Origin: Nioella ostreopsis
GTDB taxonomy: Bacteria > Pseudomonadota > Alphaproteobacteria > Rhodobacterales > Rhodobacteraceae
NCBI RefSeq assembly: GCF_004000255.1
Contig: NZ_RCIQ01000011.1
Span: 1 to 64,000, forward strand
DNA length: 64,000 bases
Direction of reading: 5' to 3'
Shown in pieces: positions 39,127 through 47,584 of the stretch. Made by a program: the position numbers and the translations under genes. Under the pieces are notes generated by a model, which did not search any database, was not told the origin of the DNA, and was given only the letters and a program-made list of their open reading frames with translations. Each line of letters starts with the position of its first letter. The stretch's first letter is position 1.

Positions 39127-39237
39127 GTCTTTGTCTTTCCTTCTTCAAGGCGATGTTGCAGGGGGCGGGTCCGATTGCGGCCCCCGGCCCCTTATCCCAA
39201 TCTGGCCGGAGAGTGCCCCGACCAAGCTTCGGAGGGT

Positions 39238-39266
39238 ATATAAGTGGGGGTTCCGGCCGCTGCAAG
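39238..39266 (-). promoter_or_regulatory. RpoH-type heat-shock promoter of dnaK
   Basis: On the minus strand CTTG (39266-39263) and CTTATAT (39244-39238) are separated by 18 bases. This matches the alphaproteobacterial RpoH pattern CTTG-N17/18-CYTATNT. The predicted leader before dnaK is about 105 bases. It is the best sigma-32-type match in the window. Confidence 0.75.
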
Positions 39267-39339
39267 CATGGCAAAGCGTTGAAATGGACGGAATCTGACT
39301 CAGGTTCCATTCGTGGAAGAGATTAAGAGAGGCGCGCCC

Positions 39340-39942
39340 ATGAACAAGCTGCAGATTCAGGGCTTCGATATCTATCCCGACCACCTGTCGCCCGATGCGC
39401 AGGTGCAGATGGTGGCGGATATCCGAAAGGTTGTTCAAGCGGCGCCGCTGTTTCACCCCGTAACCCCGCGCGGGCAGCAGATGTCGGTGCGCATGACGTC
39501 TGCGGGCCGGGTCGGCTGGGTCAGTGACAGACGGGGCTACCGCTATGAAGAGCGCCACCCCGATGGTGGTAAATGGCCTCTGATTCCAGACAGTGTTCTT
39601 TCGGTGTGGCAGGGTCTGTCGGCGACTGACCGGACGCCGGATTGCTGTCTGATCAACTTCTATGGCGAAGGCACCCGTATGGGGCTGCATCAGGACAGGG
39701 ACGAGCAGGATTTCAGCCAGCCTGTCCTGTCCATCTCACTCGGGGATGAGGCGCTGTTTCGCATGGGCAATGTCGAGCGTGGGGGAGCGACCAGGTCTGT
39801 CTGGTTGCGATCCGGGGATGTCGTGGTGATGGGCGGTGAAGCGCGGCTGCGCCATCACGGGATTGATCGGATACGATTTGGCTCCTCCCCGCTCTTGCCG
39901 AACGGGGGGAGGATCAATCTGACCTTGCGGGTGGTCGATTAG
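39340..39942 (+). CDS. alkB: AlkB-type DNA/RNA dealkylase
   Basis: A 200-residue Fe(II)/2-oxoglutarate dioxygenase that removes 1-methyladenine and 3-methylcytosine by oxidation. The iron triad is His117-x-Asp119 (LHQDRDE) with His173 (RHHGIDR), and the downstream Arg residues bind 2-oxoglutarate. NFYGEGTRMGLHQD and SGDVVVMGGEARL correspond closely to the E. coli protein. The ATG at 39340 follows AAGAGAGG; the in-frame GTG at 39313 is less likely. The stop overlaps the convergent SH3-domain gene by four bases. Confidence 0.92.
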   Translation: MNKLQIQGFDIYPDHLSPDAQVQMVADIRKVVQAAPLFHPVTPRGQQMSVRMTSAGRVGWVSDRRGYRYEERHPDGGKWPLIPDSVLSVWQGLSATDRTPDCCLINFYGEGTRMGLHQDRDEQDFSQPVLSISLGDEALFRMGNVERGGATRSVWLRSGDVVVMGGEARLRHHGIDRIRFGSSPLLPNGGRINLTLRVVD

Positions 39943-40559
39943 CGCGACAGCGAACAGCAGCCTTCCAGCAGCTCGGACCCTTGAGGGGACGTGCGCAGGA
40001 AATGGGCGATGATGCCGTAGTCCCGATCGCTCATGCCATCCGAACAGATGCCGCGGCGGATGAATGCCGTCATTCTGGAATTGCCGCTGTCCAGCACCAT
40101 GCCGAAGGCCTGCGGCCCTCTGGCAGAGGCGGTCCCGCTCCATAATTCTGCGAAGGGTTCCGGGGCTGCCATCGCCACGCTGTTGAAATTACCGCCGCCG
40201 ATCAGGCGCTCATAACTCCAGAACGGTTCGGTGCCATGACAGAATAGCGGTGCCGGAAGGCCCGCGTTCCAGTCCGGCCCCATTCGGCTGAGAAACCGCA
40301 TCGAGGACCAGCCAGAGGTTTCGCCGATAATGACGCGGCCCCATCGGCGATCTTCGGTGGTGCCCACAACCTCGACATGGGTCTGGTTCGGGGCGAAGGA
40401 CCCGATGATCTGATGGTTCACACCGGGTCCGGACCGCACGTTCAGCACGTCTGTCGCGGCAACGCCGGTCACGCGGTAAAGCGCGGGGTAGTCATGTACC
40501 TGAGCGGCCACTGCATGGCCAAGAAACACAAGGAATAGGGATAAAATCAGTTTTTTCAT
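39939..40559 (-). CDS. exported SH3-domain protein
   Basis: A 206-residue exported protein with a signal peptide (residues 1-20, ending AVAAQ). A bacterial SH3-type domain follows at about 27-90 (TDVLNVRSGPG, SGWSSMRFL). The C-terminal domain of unknown function contains FCHGTEPFWSY, GGICSDGMSDRDYG-like RRGICSDGMSDRDYG and a final EGCC. Possibly a cell-wall-binding or envelope-stress protein; I do not recognise a characterised homologue. The start was set at MKKL because upstream codons do not look like a signal peptide. It overlaps the ABC permease gene upstream by four bases. Confidence 0.72.
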   Translation of the reverse strand: MKKLILSLFLVFLGHAVAAQVHDYPALYRVTGVAATDVLNVRSGPGVNHQIIGSFAPNQTHVEVVGTTEDRRWGRVIIGETSGWSSMRFLSRMGPDWNAGLPAPLFCHGTEPFWSYERLIGGGNFNSVAMAAPEPFAELWSGTASARGPQAFGMVLDSGNSRMTAFIRRGICSDGMSDRDYGIIAHFLRTSPQGSELLEGCCSLSR

Positions 40560-41380
40560 CGTCCTGCCGTCCAGCTCGCGGAAACCCGTTTCCGGGTATA
40601 GAAATCGCCCATGAGCCCCAGCATCACGAGGGCGATGGTGAAATAGATTGGGTAGTGCCAATTTGTGTGATGCGGGAAGTAATTGTTAAAGGCAAAGCCG
40701 CGCGCCTGGTCGATCAGGTGAAACAGCGGGTTCCACGTGAACCAGGGTAGCATCATCGCCGGCAATGCGTTTGCAACGAACATTTTGCCGGACGCGATCA
40801 TGTTTGCACGGGTGTAGACGCTTTGCAGGATCCCGATCAAATCAGGGAACCAGGGCTTTAGGTTCATGAAAATAAGCCCGACCGCGCAGCCGGATGCCCA
40901 TGATAGCAGATACATGAAGATCACGCCCGACCAGTCATGAATGACCAGCCCGTCAAAGATCGTGTGAATCCCCAGCAGGATCACGCAGAGCGACAGCGTC
41001 TGGATATACAGGGCAGACAGGGCGGACGAGACGATGGCCACGATCGTGTTCATCGGCGCGTGCAGCATCATGGCCGAGGTCGGACCCTCTGCCCCCATGA
41101 CGGCACCGAGGGCCTTGATATGGGTCAGATAGAGGAAGATTCCGGTCACGAGGTAGATCAAGAAGTCCCCCCGGATCATCATGCTGCGCGTGCCCAGAAC
41201 CGTGAACATGAAGTAGAAGGCCACGACGAACAGGATCGCCTGAAGCATGCTCATGAGCAGGGCCATGATGGCATTGCCATGCGACTGCCGGACCTTTCGA
41301 ACCGTGGACGTATATGTCAGTTCAGCCAGACTAAGCAGAATGGCGAAGGTCGATTTGCGTCTGGAATGACCGAACTGCAT
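40556..41380 (-). CDS. ABC-2 type polysaccharide export permease (KpsM-like)
   Basis: A 274-residue inner-membrane protein with a cytoplasmic N-terminus (residues 1-32) and six hydrophobic segments, the layout of capsule and O-antigen export permeases such as KpsM. The late WNPLFHLIDQARGFAFN segment is typical of the family. No ATPase partner (KpsT-like) is found anywhere nearby, so it must use an ATPase encoded elsewhere. It is divergent from cysQ, kdsB and the glycosyltransferase genes, which supports a role in surface glycan export. Confidence 0.82.
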   Translation of the reverse strand: MQFGHSRRKSTFAILLSLAELTYTSTVRKVRQSHGNAIMALLMSMLQAILFVVAFYFMFTVLGTRSMMIRGDFLIYLVTGIFLYLTHIKALGAVMGAEGPTSAMMLHAPMNTIVAIVSSALSALYIQTLSLCVILLGIHTIFDGLVIHDWSGVIFMYLLSWASGCAVGLIFMNLKPWFPDLIGILQSVYTRANMIASGKMFVANALPAMMLPWFTWNPLFHLIDQARGFAFNNYFPHHTNWHYPIYFTIALVMLGLMGDFYTRKRVSASWTAGR

Positions 41381-41440
41381 GCGTGTACCGAAATGTTATC
41401 TGCCCGAACGCCAGGCCCCCGTCTTTGTCGCAGGGATACC

Positions 41441-41469
41441 TTGCTCAATTCTTGTTAGGCGACGATAAC
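41441..41469 (+). promoter_or_regulatory. candidate promoter of cysQ-kdsB
   Basis: TTGCTC at 41441-41446 and GATAAC at 41464-41469 with a 17-base spacer. The start site would lie about 38 bases before the cysQ start codon. Confidence 0.4.
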
Positions 41470-41513
41470 GGCAAAAAGTGGTTTTTTCAATGAAACTCCC
41501 AAGGAGGAACGGG

Positions 41514-42311
41514 ATGGATTTCCCCAGTATCGAGAAAGTCTTCCGCACCCTGGCATTGCAGGCAGGTGATCGAATCATGGAGATTTACAATGCCGATGAT
41601 TTCGAGGTGAAAGCAAAGTCGGACGAAAGCCCGGTGACCGAGGCTGATGAGGCCGCCGATGCCCTGATCTCGGCCGGGATCAGATCGGCTTTCCCGGACA
41701 TGGTTCTTGTGACCGAGGAACAGGCAGCGAGTCACGGGCAATCCGCCAGCAGTTTCATCATCGTCGATCCGCTGGACGGCACCAAGGAATTCATCAAGCG
41801 TCGTGGCGATTTCACGGTGAACATCGCCCTGGTGCAGGATGGTGTGCCAACTCGCGGGGTGGTCTATGCGCCAGCCAAGGGACGGTTGTTCTATACGGAG
41901 GCCGATGGTCGATCCGTCGAGGAATCCGGGCCTTTCGACATCGACACGAAGGGCGATGTGACCCCTGTTTCAGTCTCTGAACCTGATAATTCGGCTCTTC
42001 TTGTGGTCGCATCGAAGTCGCATCGTGATGCCGCGACCGATGCCTATATTGGCAAGTACAGCGTTGAAGACATGAAGAGCGCGGGGTCATCCCTCAAGTT
42101 CTGTCTGGTCGCGACGGGCGAGGCCGATCTCTACCCGCGTCTTGGCCGCACGATGGAATGGGACACGGCAGCGGGTGACGCGGTTCTGCGGGGTGCCGGA
42201 GGGCATGTGATCCGGTTCGACGATCACACGCCCTTTACCTATGGTAAACCCGGATATGAGAACCCGTTCTTTATCGCTCACGCCCCGGGCGTCGATCTCA
42301 AGGCAGGCTGA
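41514..42311 (+). CDS. cysQ: 3'(2'),5'-bisphosphate nucleotidase CysQ
   Basis: A 265-residue Mg-dependent phosphatase of the inositol monophosphatase fold. It converts PAP, the by-product of PAPS use, to AMP. The metal-site motif DPLDGTKEF lies near residues 85-93, and the second motif W-DTAAGDAVL near 218. The start at 41514 has an AAGGAGG site six bases upstream. kdsB begins at the very next base. Its position beside a sulfotransferase locus suggests it serves sulfation as well as sulfate assimilation (inference). Confidence 0.92.
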   Translation: MDFPSIEKVFRTLALQAGDRIMEIYNADDFEVKAKSDESPVTEADEAADALISAGIRSAFPDMVLVTEEQAASHGQSASSFIIVDPLDGTKEFIKRRGDFTVNIALVQDGVPTRGVVYAPAKGRLFYTEADGRSVEESGPFDIDTKGDVTPVSVSEPDNSALLVVASKSHRDAATDAYIGKYSVEDMKSAGSSLKFCLVATGEADLYPRLGRTMEWDTAAGDAVLRGAGGHVIRFDDHTPFTYGKPGYENPFFIAHAPGVDLKAG

Positions 42312-43112
42312 ATGACCACTGTTTGCATCATACCCGCACGCTATGCGTCGACCCGTTATCCCGGCAAGCCGCTGGCAGAACTGAAGGGCGCAACCGGCAT
42401 TTCCCGCAGTCTGATCGAACGCAGCTGGCTGGCTGCGCAAGAAGTTGATGGCGTGGACGCGGTCTATGTGGCGACGGACGATGATAGAATTCGCACGGCG
42501 GCAGAGGCGTTCGGGGCCGAGGTGCTGATGACATCGGACAGCTGCCGAAACGGCACCGAACGCTGTGCCGAGGCGCTGGGCATGCTGGGCGATGACGTGG
42601 ACATGGTGGTGAACCTTCAAGGGGATGCACCGCTGACGCCCGCCTGGTTTCTGGAGGAATTGATCAACGGGCTGAAAGCCGCCCCCGATGCGGCCCTTGC
42701 CACCCCGGTTCTGTGCTGTGACGGGGAAACCCATTCGGCACTTATGGCCGACCGGCATGCAGGGCGCGTTGGCGGTACGACGGCGGTCTTCGACGCCAAT
42801 CGCCATGCGCTCTATTTCTCGAAAGAGGTCATCCCCTATACGGGCCGAATCTATCAGCGCGATGAACCGACACCGGTGTTCCACCATGTTGGCGTCTATG
42901 CCTACCGGCCCGATGCCTTGTCGGCCTACCCGACCTGGCCGGTTGGCGCACTGGAAACGCTGGAAGGGCTGGAACAGCTTCGATTCCTTGAAAACGGCCA
43001 CAACGTTCTGTGTGTCGAGGTTGAGGCGCGAGGCCGCAAGTTCTGGGAGCTCAACAACCCGGAAGACGTGCCGAGAATAGAGACCATGCTGGCCGAGATG
43101 GGGGCGCCTTGA
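42312..43112 (+). CDS. kdsB: 3-deoxy-manno-octulosonate cytidylyltransferase (CMP-Kdo synthetase)
   Basis: A 266-residue enzyme that activates Kdo with CTP. The N-terminus IIPARYASTRYPGKPL binds CTP, and D-QGDAP-like NLQGDAPLTPAWF lies near 98. Kdo is used in the lipopolysaccharide inner core and in the poly-Kdo linker of some capsules. It follows cysQ without any gap and its stop overlaps the next gene. No kdsA or kdsC is in the window. Confidence 0.94.
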   Translation: MTTVCIIPARYASTRYPGKPLAELKGATGISRSLIERSWLAAQEVDGVDAVYVATDDDRIRTAAEAFGAEVLMTSDSCRNGTERCAEALGMLGDDVDMVVNLQGDAPLTPAWFLEELINGLKAAPDAALATPVLCCDGETHSALMADRHAGRVGGTTAVFDANRHALYFSKEVIPYTGRIYQRDEPTPVFHHVGVYAYRPDALSAYPTWPVGALETLEGLEQLRFLENGHNVLCVEVEARGRKFWELNNPEDVPRIETMLAEMGAP

Positions 43113-44353
43113 CAGACTGCCCGCCCGTCAGCGTCGTCGTCGTCAGCCACGGGCGCCCCGCCTTGTTGCGCAGGGCTTTGATCGGGATCGGGCAGGTGTT
43201 CTATCGGCCCTTCGAGCTGGTCGTCGTGGCCGATGCGGCGGGTCTTGAAGCCATTTCCGACCTGCCCTTTGCCGACCGAATCAAGACAGCATTGCAGGAC
43301 ATCCCCAATATCTCTGCTGCACGCAATGCCGGGCTGGCACTGTCTTCCGGCCAGATCGTGGCATTCATCGACGATGATGCGGTGCCAGAGCCAACATGGC
43401 TGACTCATCTCGTTTCCCCTTTGTTAGACACTGATATTGCCGCCGCGACAGGCACTGTTCTGGGGCGGAACGGCATCAGCGTTCAATGGGCCAATCGTGT
43501 CGTTGACCAGCTTGGAAGAGCGTTCCCTGCGCCCCCGGGTCCATTGCCGGAAGGTCGCGCTGTCAAGCTGGAAGGCACCAATATGGCGATCCGCCGGGAG
43601 GTGGTCCTTGCGCTTGGAGGGTTCGACGAAAGGTTCGCGTTCTACCTTGATGAAACAGATCTTGCCTATCGTCTGATGCGCGCCGGTTACCGGGTCGTTC
43701 ATGCGCCGTCTGCCACCGTTCACCATGGATACGCCGCCAGTGAACGCCGCACCGGGGACCGCGTCCCGCTCAGCCTGTTCGAGATCGGTCAAAGCAGCAT
43801 GCACTATCTGCAGAAGCATGCCACCGGCGACGAGGTGGCAGAGGGCCTCACAGCGATCAGGGCGGAACAATCCGCACGGGTCGAACGACTGGTGAACTCC
43901 GGCGCATTGACCGTGCAGGCCGGGGCCAAGCTGCTTGACGGGTTTGAAGCCGGGCTGGACGCAGGCAGAACGCTGTCCGTATCTTCATTTGAAGCGAGCG
44001 GAACCAGCCCCGCCTTTCAGCCGCTTCTGTCCGCGCCCGCCCCGGATCCGGCTTTGTTGACGGGACGGTGGTTTTCGCGCCGCCGCTTGCAAGAGTGGGC
44101 GCAATCGCTTGCGCAAGATGGCAGGTCGGTCACCTTGATGATCTTCGATCATACCATGCGGGCGCATCGGGTGGTCTTCACCCCTCAAGGCTACTGGCTG
44201 CAAAGTGGCGGTTTGTTCGGAAGATCGTCAAGAAATCAGCGGCTTTTCATGATCTGGTCACTTGGTAGGCGCATAAGGTCCGAAGTCGAAAGGCTAAAAA
44301 AAATTCGCTGGATTTCCGATGCCCCTGAATGCGATACCGACGAGGTGTCATGA
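43109..44353 (+). CDS. family 2 glycosyltransferase
   Basis: A 414-residue protein with an N-terminal GT-A domain (VVVVSHGRPALLRRAL near 8, FIDDDAVPEP near 88 as the DXD region, ERTG/ DETDLAYRLMRAGY near 178). The C-terminal part, about 255-414, I do not recognise; it has several basic stretches and may contact membrane or lipid. Translation starts at a TTG that overlaps the kdsB stop (TTGA). Donor and acceptor sugars are unknown. Two copies of a 10-base repeat straddle its stop codon. Confidence 0.85.
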   Translation: MTDCPPVSVVVVSHGRPALLRRALIGIGQVFYRPFELVVVADAAGLEAISDLPFADRIKTALQDIPNISAARNAGLALSSGQIVAFIDDDAVPEPTWLTHLVSPLLDTDIAAATGTVLGRNGISVQWANRVVDQLGRAFPAPPGPLPEGRAVKLEGTNMAIRREVVLALGGFDERFAFYLDETDLAYRLMRAGYRVVHAPSATVHHGYAASERRTGDRVPLSLFEIGQSSMHYLQKHATGDEVAEGLTAIRAEQSARVERLVNSGALTVQAGAKLLDGFEAGLDAGRTLSVSSFEASGTSPAFQPLLSAPAPDPALLTGRWFSRRRLQEWAQSLAQDGRSVTLMIFDHTMRAHRVVFTPQGYWLQSGGLFGRSSRNQRLFMIWSLGRRIRSEVERLKKIRWISDAPECDTDEVS

Positions 44354-44360
44354 GGTGTCA
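44341..44360. repeat. 10-base tandem repeat across the stop codon of the family 2 glycosyltransferase
   Basis: GAGGTGTCAT occurs twice in direct succession (44341-44350 and 44351-44360). The first copy encodes Glu-Val-Ser-stop together with the first bases of the second copy, so the second copy is entirely at or after the stop. Probably a recent slippage duplication. Confidence 0.9.
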
Positions 44361-44456
44361 TAAAGAGAGCGTTCAAAGGAACGAAGTTTGCCGCGATTGG
44401 CCAGTATTATGGGATCTGGCGGCAGACAATCACGTTCCAACCTGTTGGAGACGAAG

Positions 44457-45347
44457 ATGAAGAAAGTAACCAAAGCGATTTTTCCGGTGGCAGGACTAGG
44501 TACGCGCTTCTTGCCAGCGACCAAATCCATTCCGAAAGAGATCATGACGCTCGTCGACCGCCCGTTGATCCAGTATGCGATCGATGAAGCGCGGGCAGCG
44601 GGCATAAAGGAGTTCATCTTCGTTACCTCCCGCGGGAAAAGCGCGCTTGAGGATTATTTCGACATCGCGCCAGAGCTGGAAAGCACGTTGCGCAAGAAGG
44701 GCAAGACCGAGCTGTTGCAGACGCTGAAGTCCACCAACATGGATTCCGGCCAGATCGCCTATATCCGCCAGAACAAGGCCATGGGCCTGGGCCACGCCGT
44801 GTGGTGCGCGCGGCGTTTGCTGGGGAACGAGCCTTTCGCGGTTATTCTGCCTGACGACGTGATCGCCGCGGAAAAGCCCTGCCTGCAACAGATGATCGAG
44901 GCGCATGAGGAAACTGGTGGCAACATGGTCGCCGCGATGGAGGTTCCGCCCGAGATGACATCGTCTTACGGGGTGCTCGACATCCGCGACGACATGGGAT
45001 CGGTCGTATCGGTCAAGGGCATGGTCGAAAAGCCGGACATCCAGGACGCCCCGTCGAATCTGGCGGTTATTGGCCGGTATATCCTGACGCCGGACATTAT
45101 GCGCAATCTTAACCGTGCAAAATCGGGCGCAGGCGGAGAGATTCAGCTGACCGACGCGATTGCCGAGGAGATCAAGGCATCGGACAACGTTTATGGCTTC
45201 CGTTTCCGCGGTCAGCGCTATGATTGCGGGTCCAAGGCAGGATTCTTGCAGGCGACGGTTGCCTTCGGTCTGGCACGAGACGATCTGCGCGACGAATTTT
45301 CCCAGTTTCTCGACCATATGTCGGCGACGAAGAACGCAGCCCAGTAA
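44457..45347 (+). CDS. galU: UTP-glucose-1-phosphate uridylyltransferase
   Basis: A 296-residue enzyme making UDP-glucose, the donor for many surface glycans. The start KKVTKAIFPVAGLGTRFLP carries the nucleotide-binding signature, and EKPDIQDAPSNLAVIGRYIL and RYDCGSKAGFLQA are further family blocks. A GGAG site precedes the ATG at 44457 by six bases. It leads a tightly packed run of four more genes ending in a sulfotransferase, so it probably supplies the glycan made there. Confidence 0.95.
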   Translation: MKKVTKAIFPVAGLGTRFLPATKSIPKEIMTLVDRPLIQYAIDEARAAGIKEFIFVTSRGKSALEDYFDIAPELESTLRKKGKTELLQTLKSTNMDSGQIAYIRQNKAMGLGHAVWCARRLLGNEPFAVILPDDVIAAEKPCLQQMIEAHEETGGNMVAAMEVPPEMTSSYGVLDIRDDMGSVVSVKGMVEKPDIQDAPSNLAVIGRYILTPDIMRNLNRAKSGAGGEIQLTDAIAEEIKASDNVYGFRFRGQRYDCGSKAGFLQATVAFGLARDDLRDEFSQFLDHMSATKNAAQ

Positions 45348-45350
45348 CCT

Positions 45351-46577
45351 ATGACCGGGCCTGCCCTGTGTCTTGACCTGACGCGGCTGTTGTCCCGCGT
45401 CGGGCGAGGTCAGCTGACGGGCGTGGATCGCGTCGAGCGCGCCTATGCGGATTGGGTTCTGAGGACGGACCCGGACCCCCGGTTTCTGGTGCGCAGCTCT
45501 CGCGGGTATATCCTGTTCGGGGCAGCGGGCGCGCAGGCGTTCCTGGACGCTCTTGACGGCAACGTGGATTGGCCACCGCCTGATCTGCTGTCACGTCTGA
45601 CCGGCAAGTCCGATCTGCCGCGACATAGGGCCGAGGCTCTGCTGCGTCGCCATGCCATTGCCCGTTGCCTGCATGCCAACCTGTTTCGACTATTGTCCCA
45701 AAACCTGCGGGAAAACACGACCTATCTGAATGTCGGTCACAGCAACCTGTCCGCGGACTGTCTACGGGCCTTTCGGGCCAACCCGGATGTGCAGGTCGCC
45801 GTGCTGCTGCACGATGCCATTCCTCTGGATCATCCGGACTTCTCTCGTCCCGAAATACCGGGGCATTTTCGCAAGATGCTGGCGGCCAGTCAGGATCATG
45901 CAAATCTGATCATCTGCAACTCGGAGGACACAAGACGGCAACTTGCGCGGCATATGAGCTCGGACATGGCCTTCGTCACGGCCCATCTCGGCCTGCCTGA
46001 TCGCGTGGAGAAAGAGCCGTTTTCGCCTGGTTTAGACCCTGACACACCCCGATTTGTGTGTCTTGGCACCATTGAGCCCCGCAAGAACCACCAGTTGTTG
46101 CTGGATGTCTGGTCGATGCTGCCCGAACCCACCCGCCCGCATCTGCATATCGTTGGCCAGAGGGGATGGGCATCGGAGGAATTCTTTCACCGGCTCGACA
46201 CGCATCCGCTACGTGGAACCGCGCTATTTGAACACAACGACCTGAGCGATGGTCAGGTGCGTACCCTGTTGGAGGGGGCGCATGGACTGCTTTTTCCGAC
46301 GCTGGCAGAGGGTTTCGGCTACCCCCCGTTGGAGGCCGCGCGGCTTGGGGTGTTGCCAATCTGCTCGGACCTTCCGGTGTTGCGTGAAACCGTTAACGAT
46401 TGCGCCGTTTACCTTGACCCTCAGGACGCGTATTCTTGGCTGGAAACGATTAAGAAACGATCGGGGGATAGACTGGCGGACGAGGTGCTGCCAGCGGTCA
46501 AGCTTCCGACGTGGCAGGCACATTTCGACACGGTTACTGAGGCCCTTCAAAAGGCCCGGGCAGGGGACATGGTATGA
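45351..46577 (+). CDS. family 4 glycosyltransferase
   Basis: A 408-residue GT-B protein. The C-terminal domain shows GTIEPRKNHQLLLD near 238 and the donor-binding PTLAEGFGYPPLEAARLG near 322-339, as in mannosyl- and other retaining GT4 enzymes. The N-terminal half carries VAVLLHDAIPLDHP near 148. Sugar specificity is unknown. It starts three bases after galU and overlaps the next gene by four bases. Confidence 0.88.
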   Translation: MTGPALCLDLTRLLSRVGRGQLTGVDRVERAYADWVLRTDPDPRFLVRSSRGYILFGAAGAQAFLDALDGNVDWPPPDLLSRLTGKSDLPRHRAEALLRRHAIARCLHANLFRLLSQNLRENTTYLNVGHSNLSADCLRAFRANPDVQVAVLLHDAIPLDHPDFSRPEIPGHFRKMLAASQDHANLIICNSEDTRRQLARHMSSDMAFVTAHLGLPDRVEKEPFSPGLDPDTPRFVCLGTIEPRKNHQLLLDVWSMLPEPTRPHLHIVGQRGWASEEFFHRLDTHPLRGTALFEHNDLSDGQVRTLLEGAHGLLFPTLAEGFGYPPLEAARLGVLPICSDLPVLRETVNDCAVYLDPQDAYSWLETIKKRSGDRLADEVLPAVKLPTWQAHFDTVTEALQKARAGDMV

Positions 46578-47584
46578 AGGTGGTTCAGCGCTACAAGCTG
46601 CGCCTTGAACGTAAGCGGTTTCTGATCCGTGCCTGGCGCAAGGCGCGGGATCTTCTGCTTGTGGCAGACCGCACCGACCAGATCCGCCCCAACGATGTTC
46701 TGTGCTTCGTCACCCTGCGAAACGAACGAATCCGCTTGCCCTATTTCCTGCGGTACTATCGTGACAGGGGCGTGTCGCATTTCATCTTTGTGGACAACGA
46801 CAGTACCGATGGCACCCGAGAATTTCTGGCCGGGCAGCGCGATTGTTCTGTCTGGACCACGCCCGCCAGCTACAAACGCTCCCGCTTCGGGATGGATTGG
46901 CTGAATGCGCTGTTGCGGGAATACGGGCATAGCCACTGGTGTGTCGTCGTCGACCCGGATGAATTCCTTGTTTACCCGTTCTGTGACACGCGCCCCATCC
47001 CTGCGCTTACTGACTGGCTGGAAAGCAGTTCGATCAAGTCCTTTGGCGCGATGCTGCTGGATATGTACCCCAAGGGCCCGATCACGACGCAGCCTTATAG
47101 CGAAGGCCAGAACCCGTTCGACATTGCCTGCTGGTTCGACAGCGGCAACTACATGATCAAGCGCAACTGGGATTTTGGCAATCTCTGGATTCAGGGCGGC
47201 CCGCGGGCGCGGCTCTTCTTCCCGGACAATCCCGAACGCGCCCCGGCGCTGAACAAGATTCCGCTGGTGAAATGGGACAAGAACTATGCCTTTGCCAGCT
47301 CTACTCATATGTTGCTGCCGCGCGGGCTGAACCTCGTGTTCGATGAATGGGGGGGTGAAAAGGCGTCTGGCGTGTTGATGCATGCCAAGTTCCTCGACAC
47401 CTTCACCACCAAGGCGCGGGAAGAGCTGCAGCGCAAACAGCACTACGCCAACAGCCACGAATACAAGGCCTATGCCGCCGGATTGCAGGCCGACCCTAAC
47501 CTTTGGTGCAAGTGGTCTGAACGCTTCATCAACTGGCGGCAGCTGGAAATCCTCGGCCTCATGTCCAAGGGGAACTGGGCATGA
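46574..47584 (+). CDS. glycosyltransferase, family 2/92-like
   Basis: A 336-residue protein with a GT-A type core: LCFVTLRNERIRLPYFLRYY near 45, FIFVDNDSTDGTREFL near 73 and the VVDPDEFLVYP metal site near 127. This NE-YYR-G-FVDN-S-DGT layout is that of the PF13704/GT92-like proteins common in Rhodobacterales. Basic N-terminus of about 30 residues. Overlaps both neighbours by four bases. Acceptor unknown. Confidence 0.8.
   Translation: MKVVQRYKLRLERKRFLIRAWRKARDLLLVADRTDQIRPNDVLCFVTLRNERIRLPYFLRYYRDRGVSHFIFVDNDSTDGTREFLAGQRDCSVWTTPASYKRSRFGMDWLNALLREYGHSHWCVVVDPDEFLVYPFCDTRPIPALTDWLESSSIKSFGAMLLDMYPKGPITTQPYSEGQNPFDIACWFDSGNYMIKRNWDFGNLWIQGGPRARLFFPDNPERAPALNKIPLVKWDKNYAFASSTHMLLPRGLNLVFDEWGGEKASGVLMHAKFLDTFTTKAREELQRKQHYANSHEYKAYAAGLQADPNLWCKWSERFINWRQLEILGLMSKGNWA

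Noticed and set aside
37993-39243. A 416-codon plus-strand open frame opposite dnaK
   Set aside because: Shadow of the highly biased dnaK coding sequence, and it would run through the dnaK promoter.
40729-40744. A parS-like sequence with CACGTG core in the ABC permease gene
   Set aside because: Three mismatches to the 16-base consensus, including in the palindromic arms, and fully explained by coding sequence.
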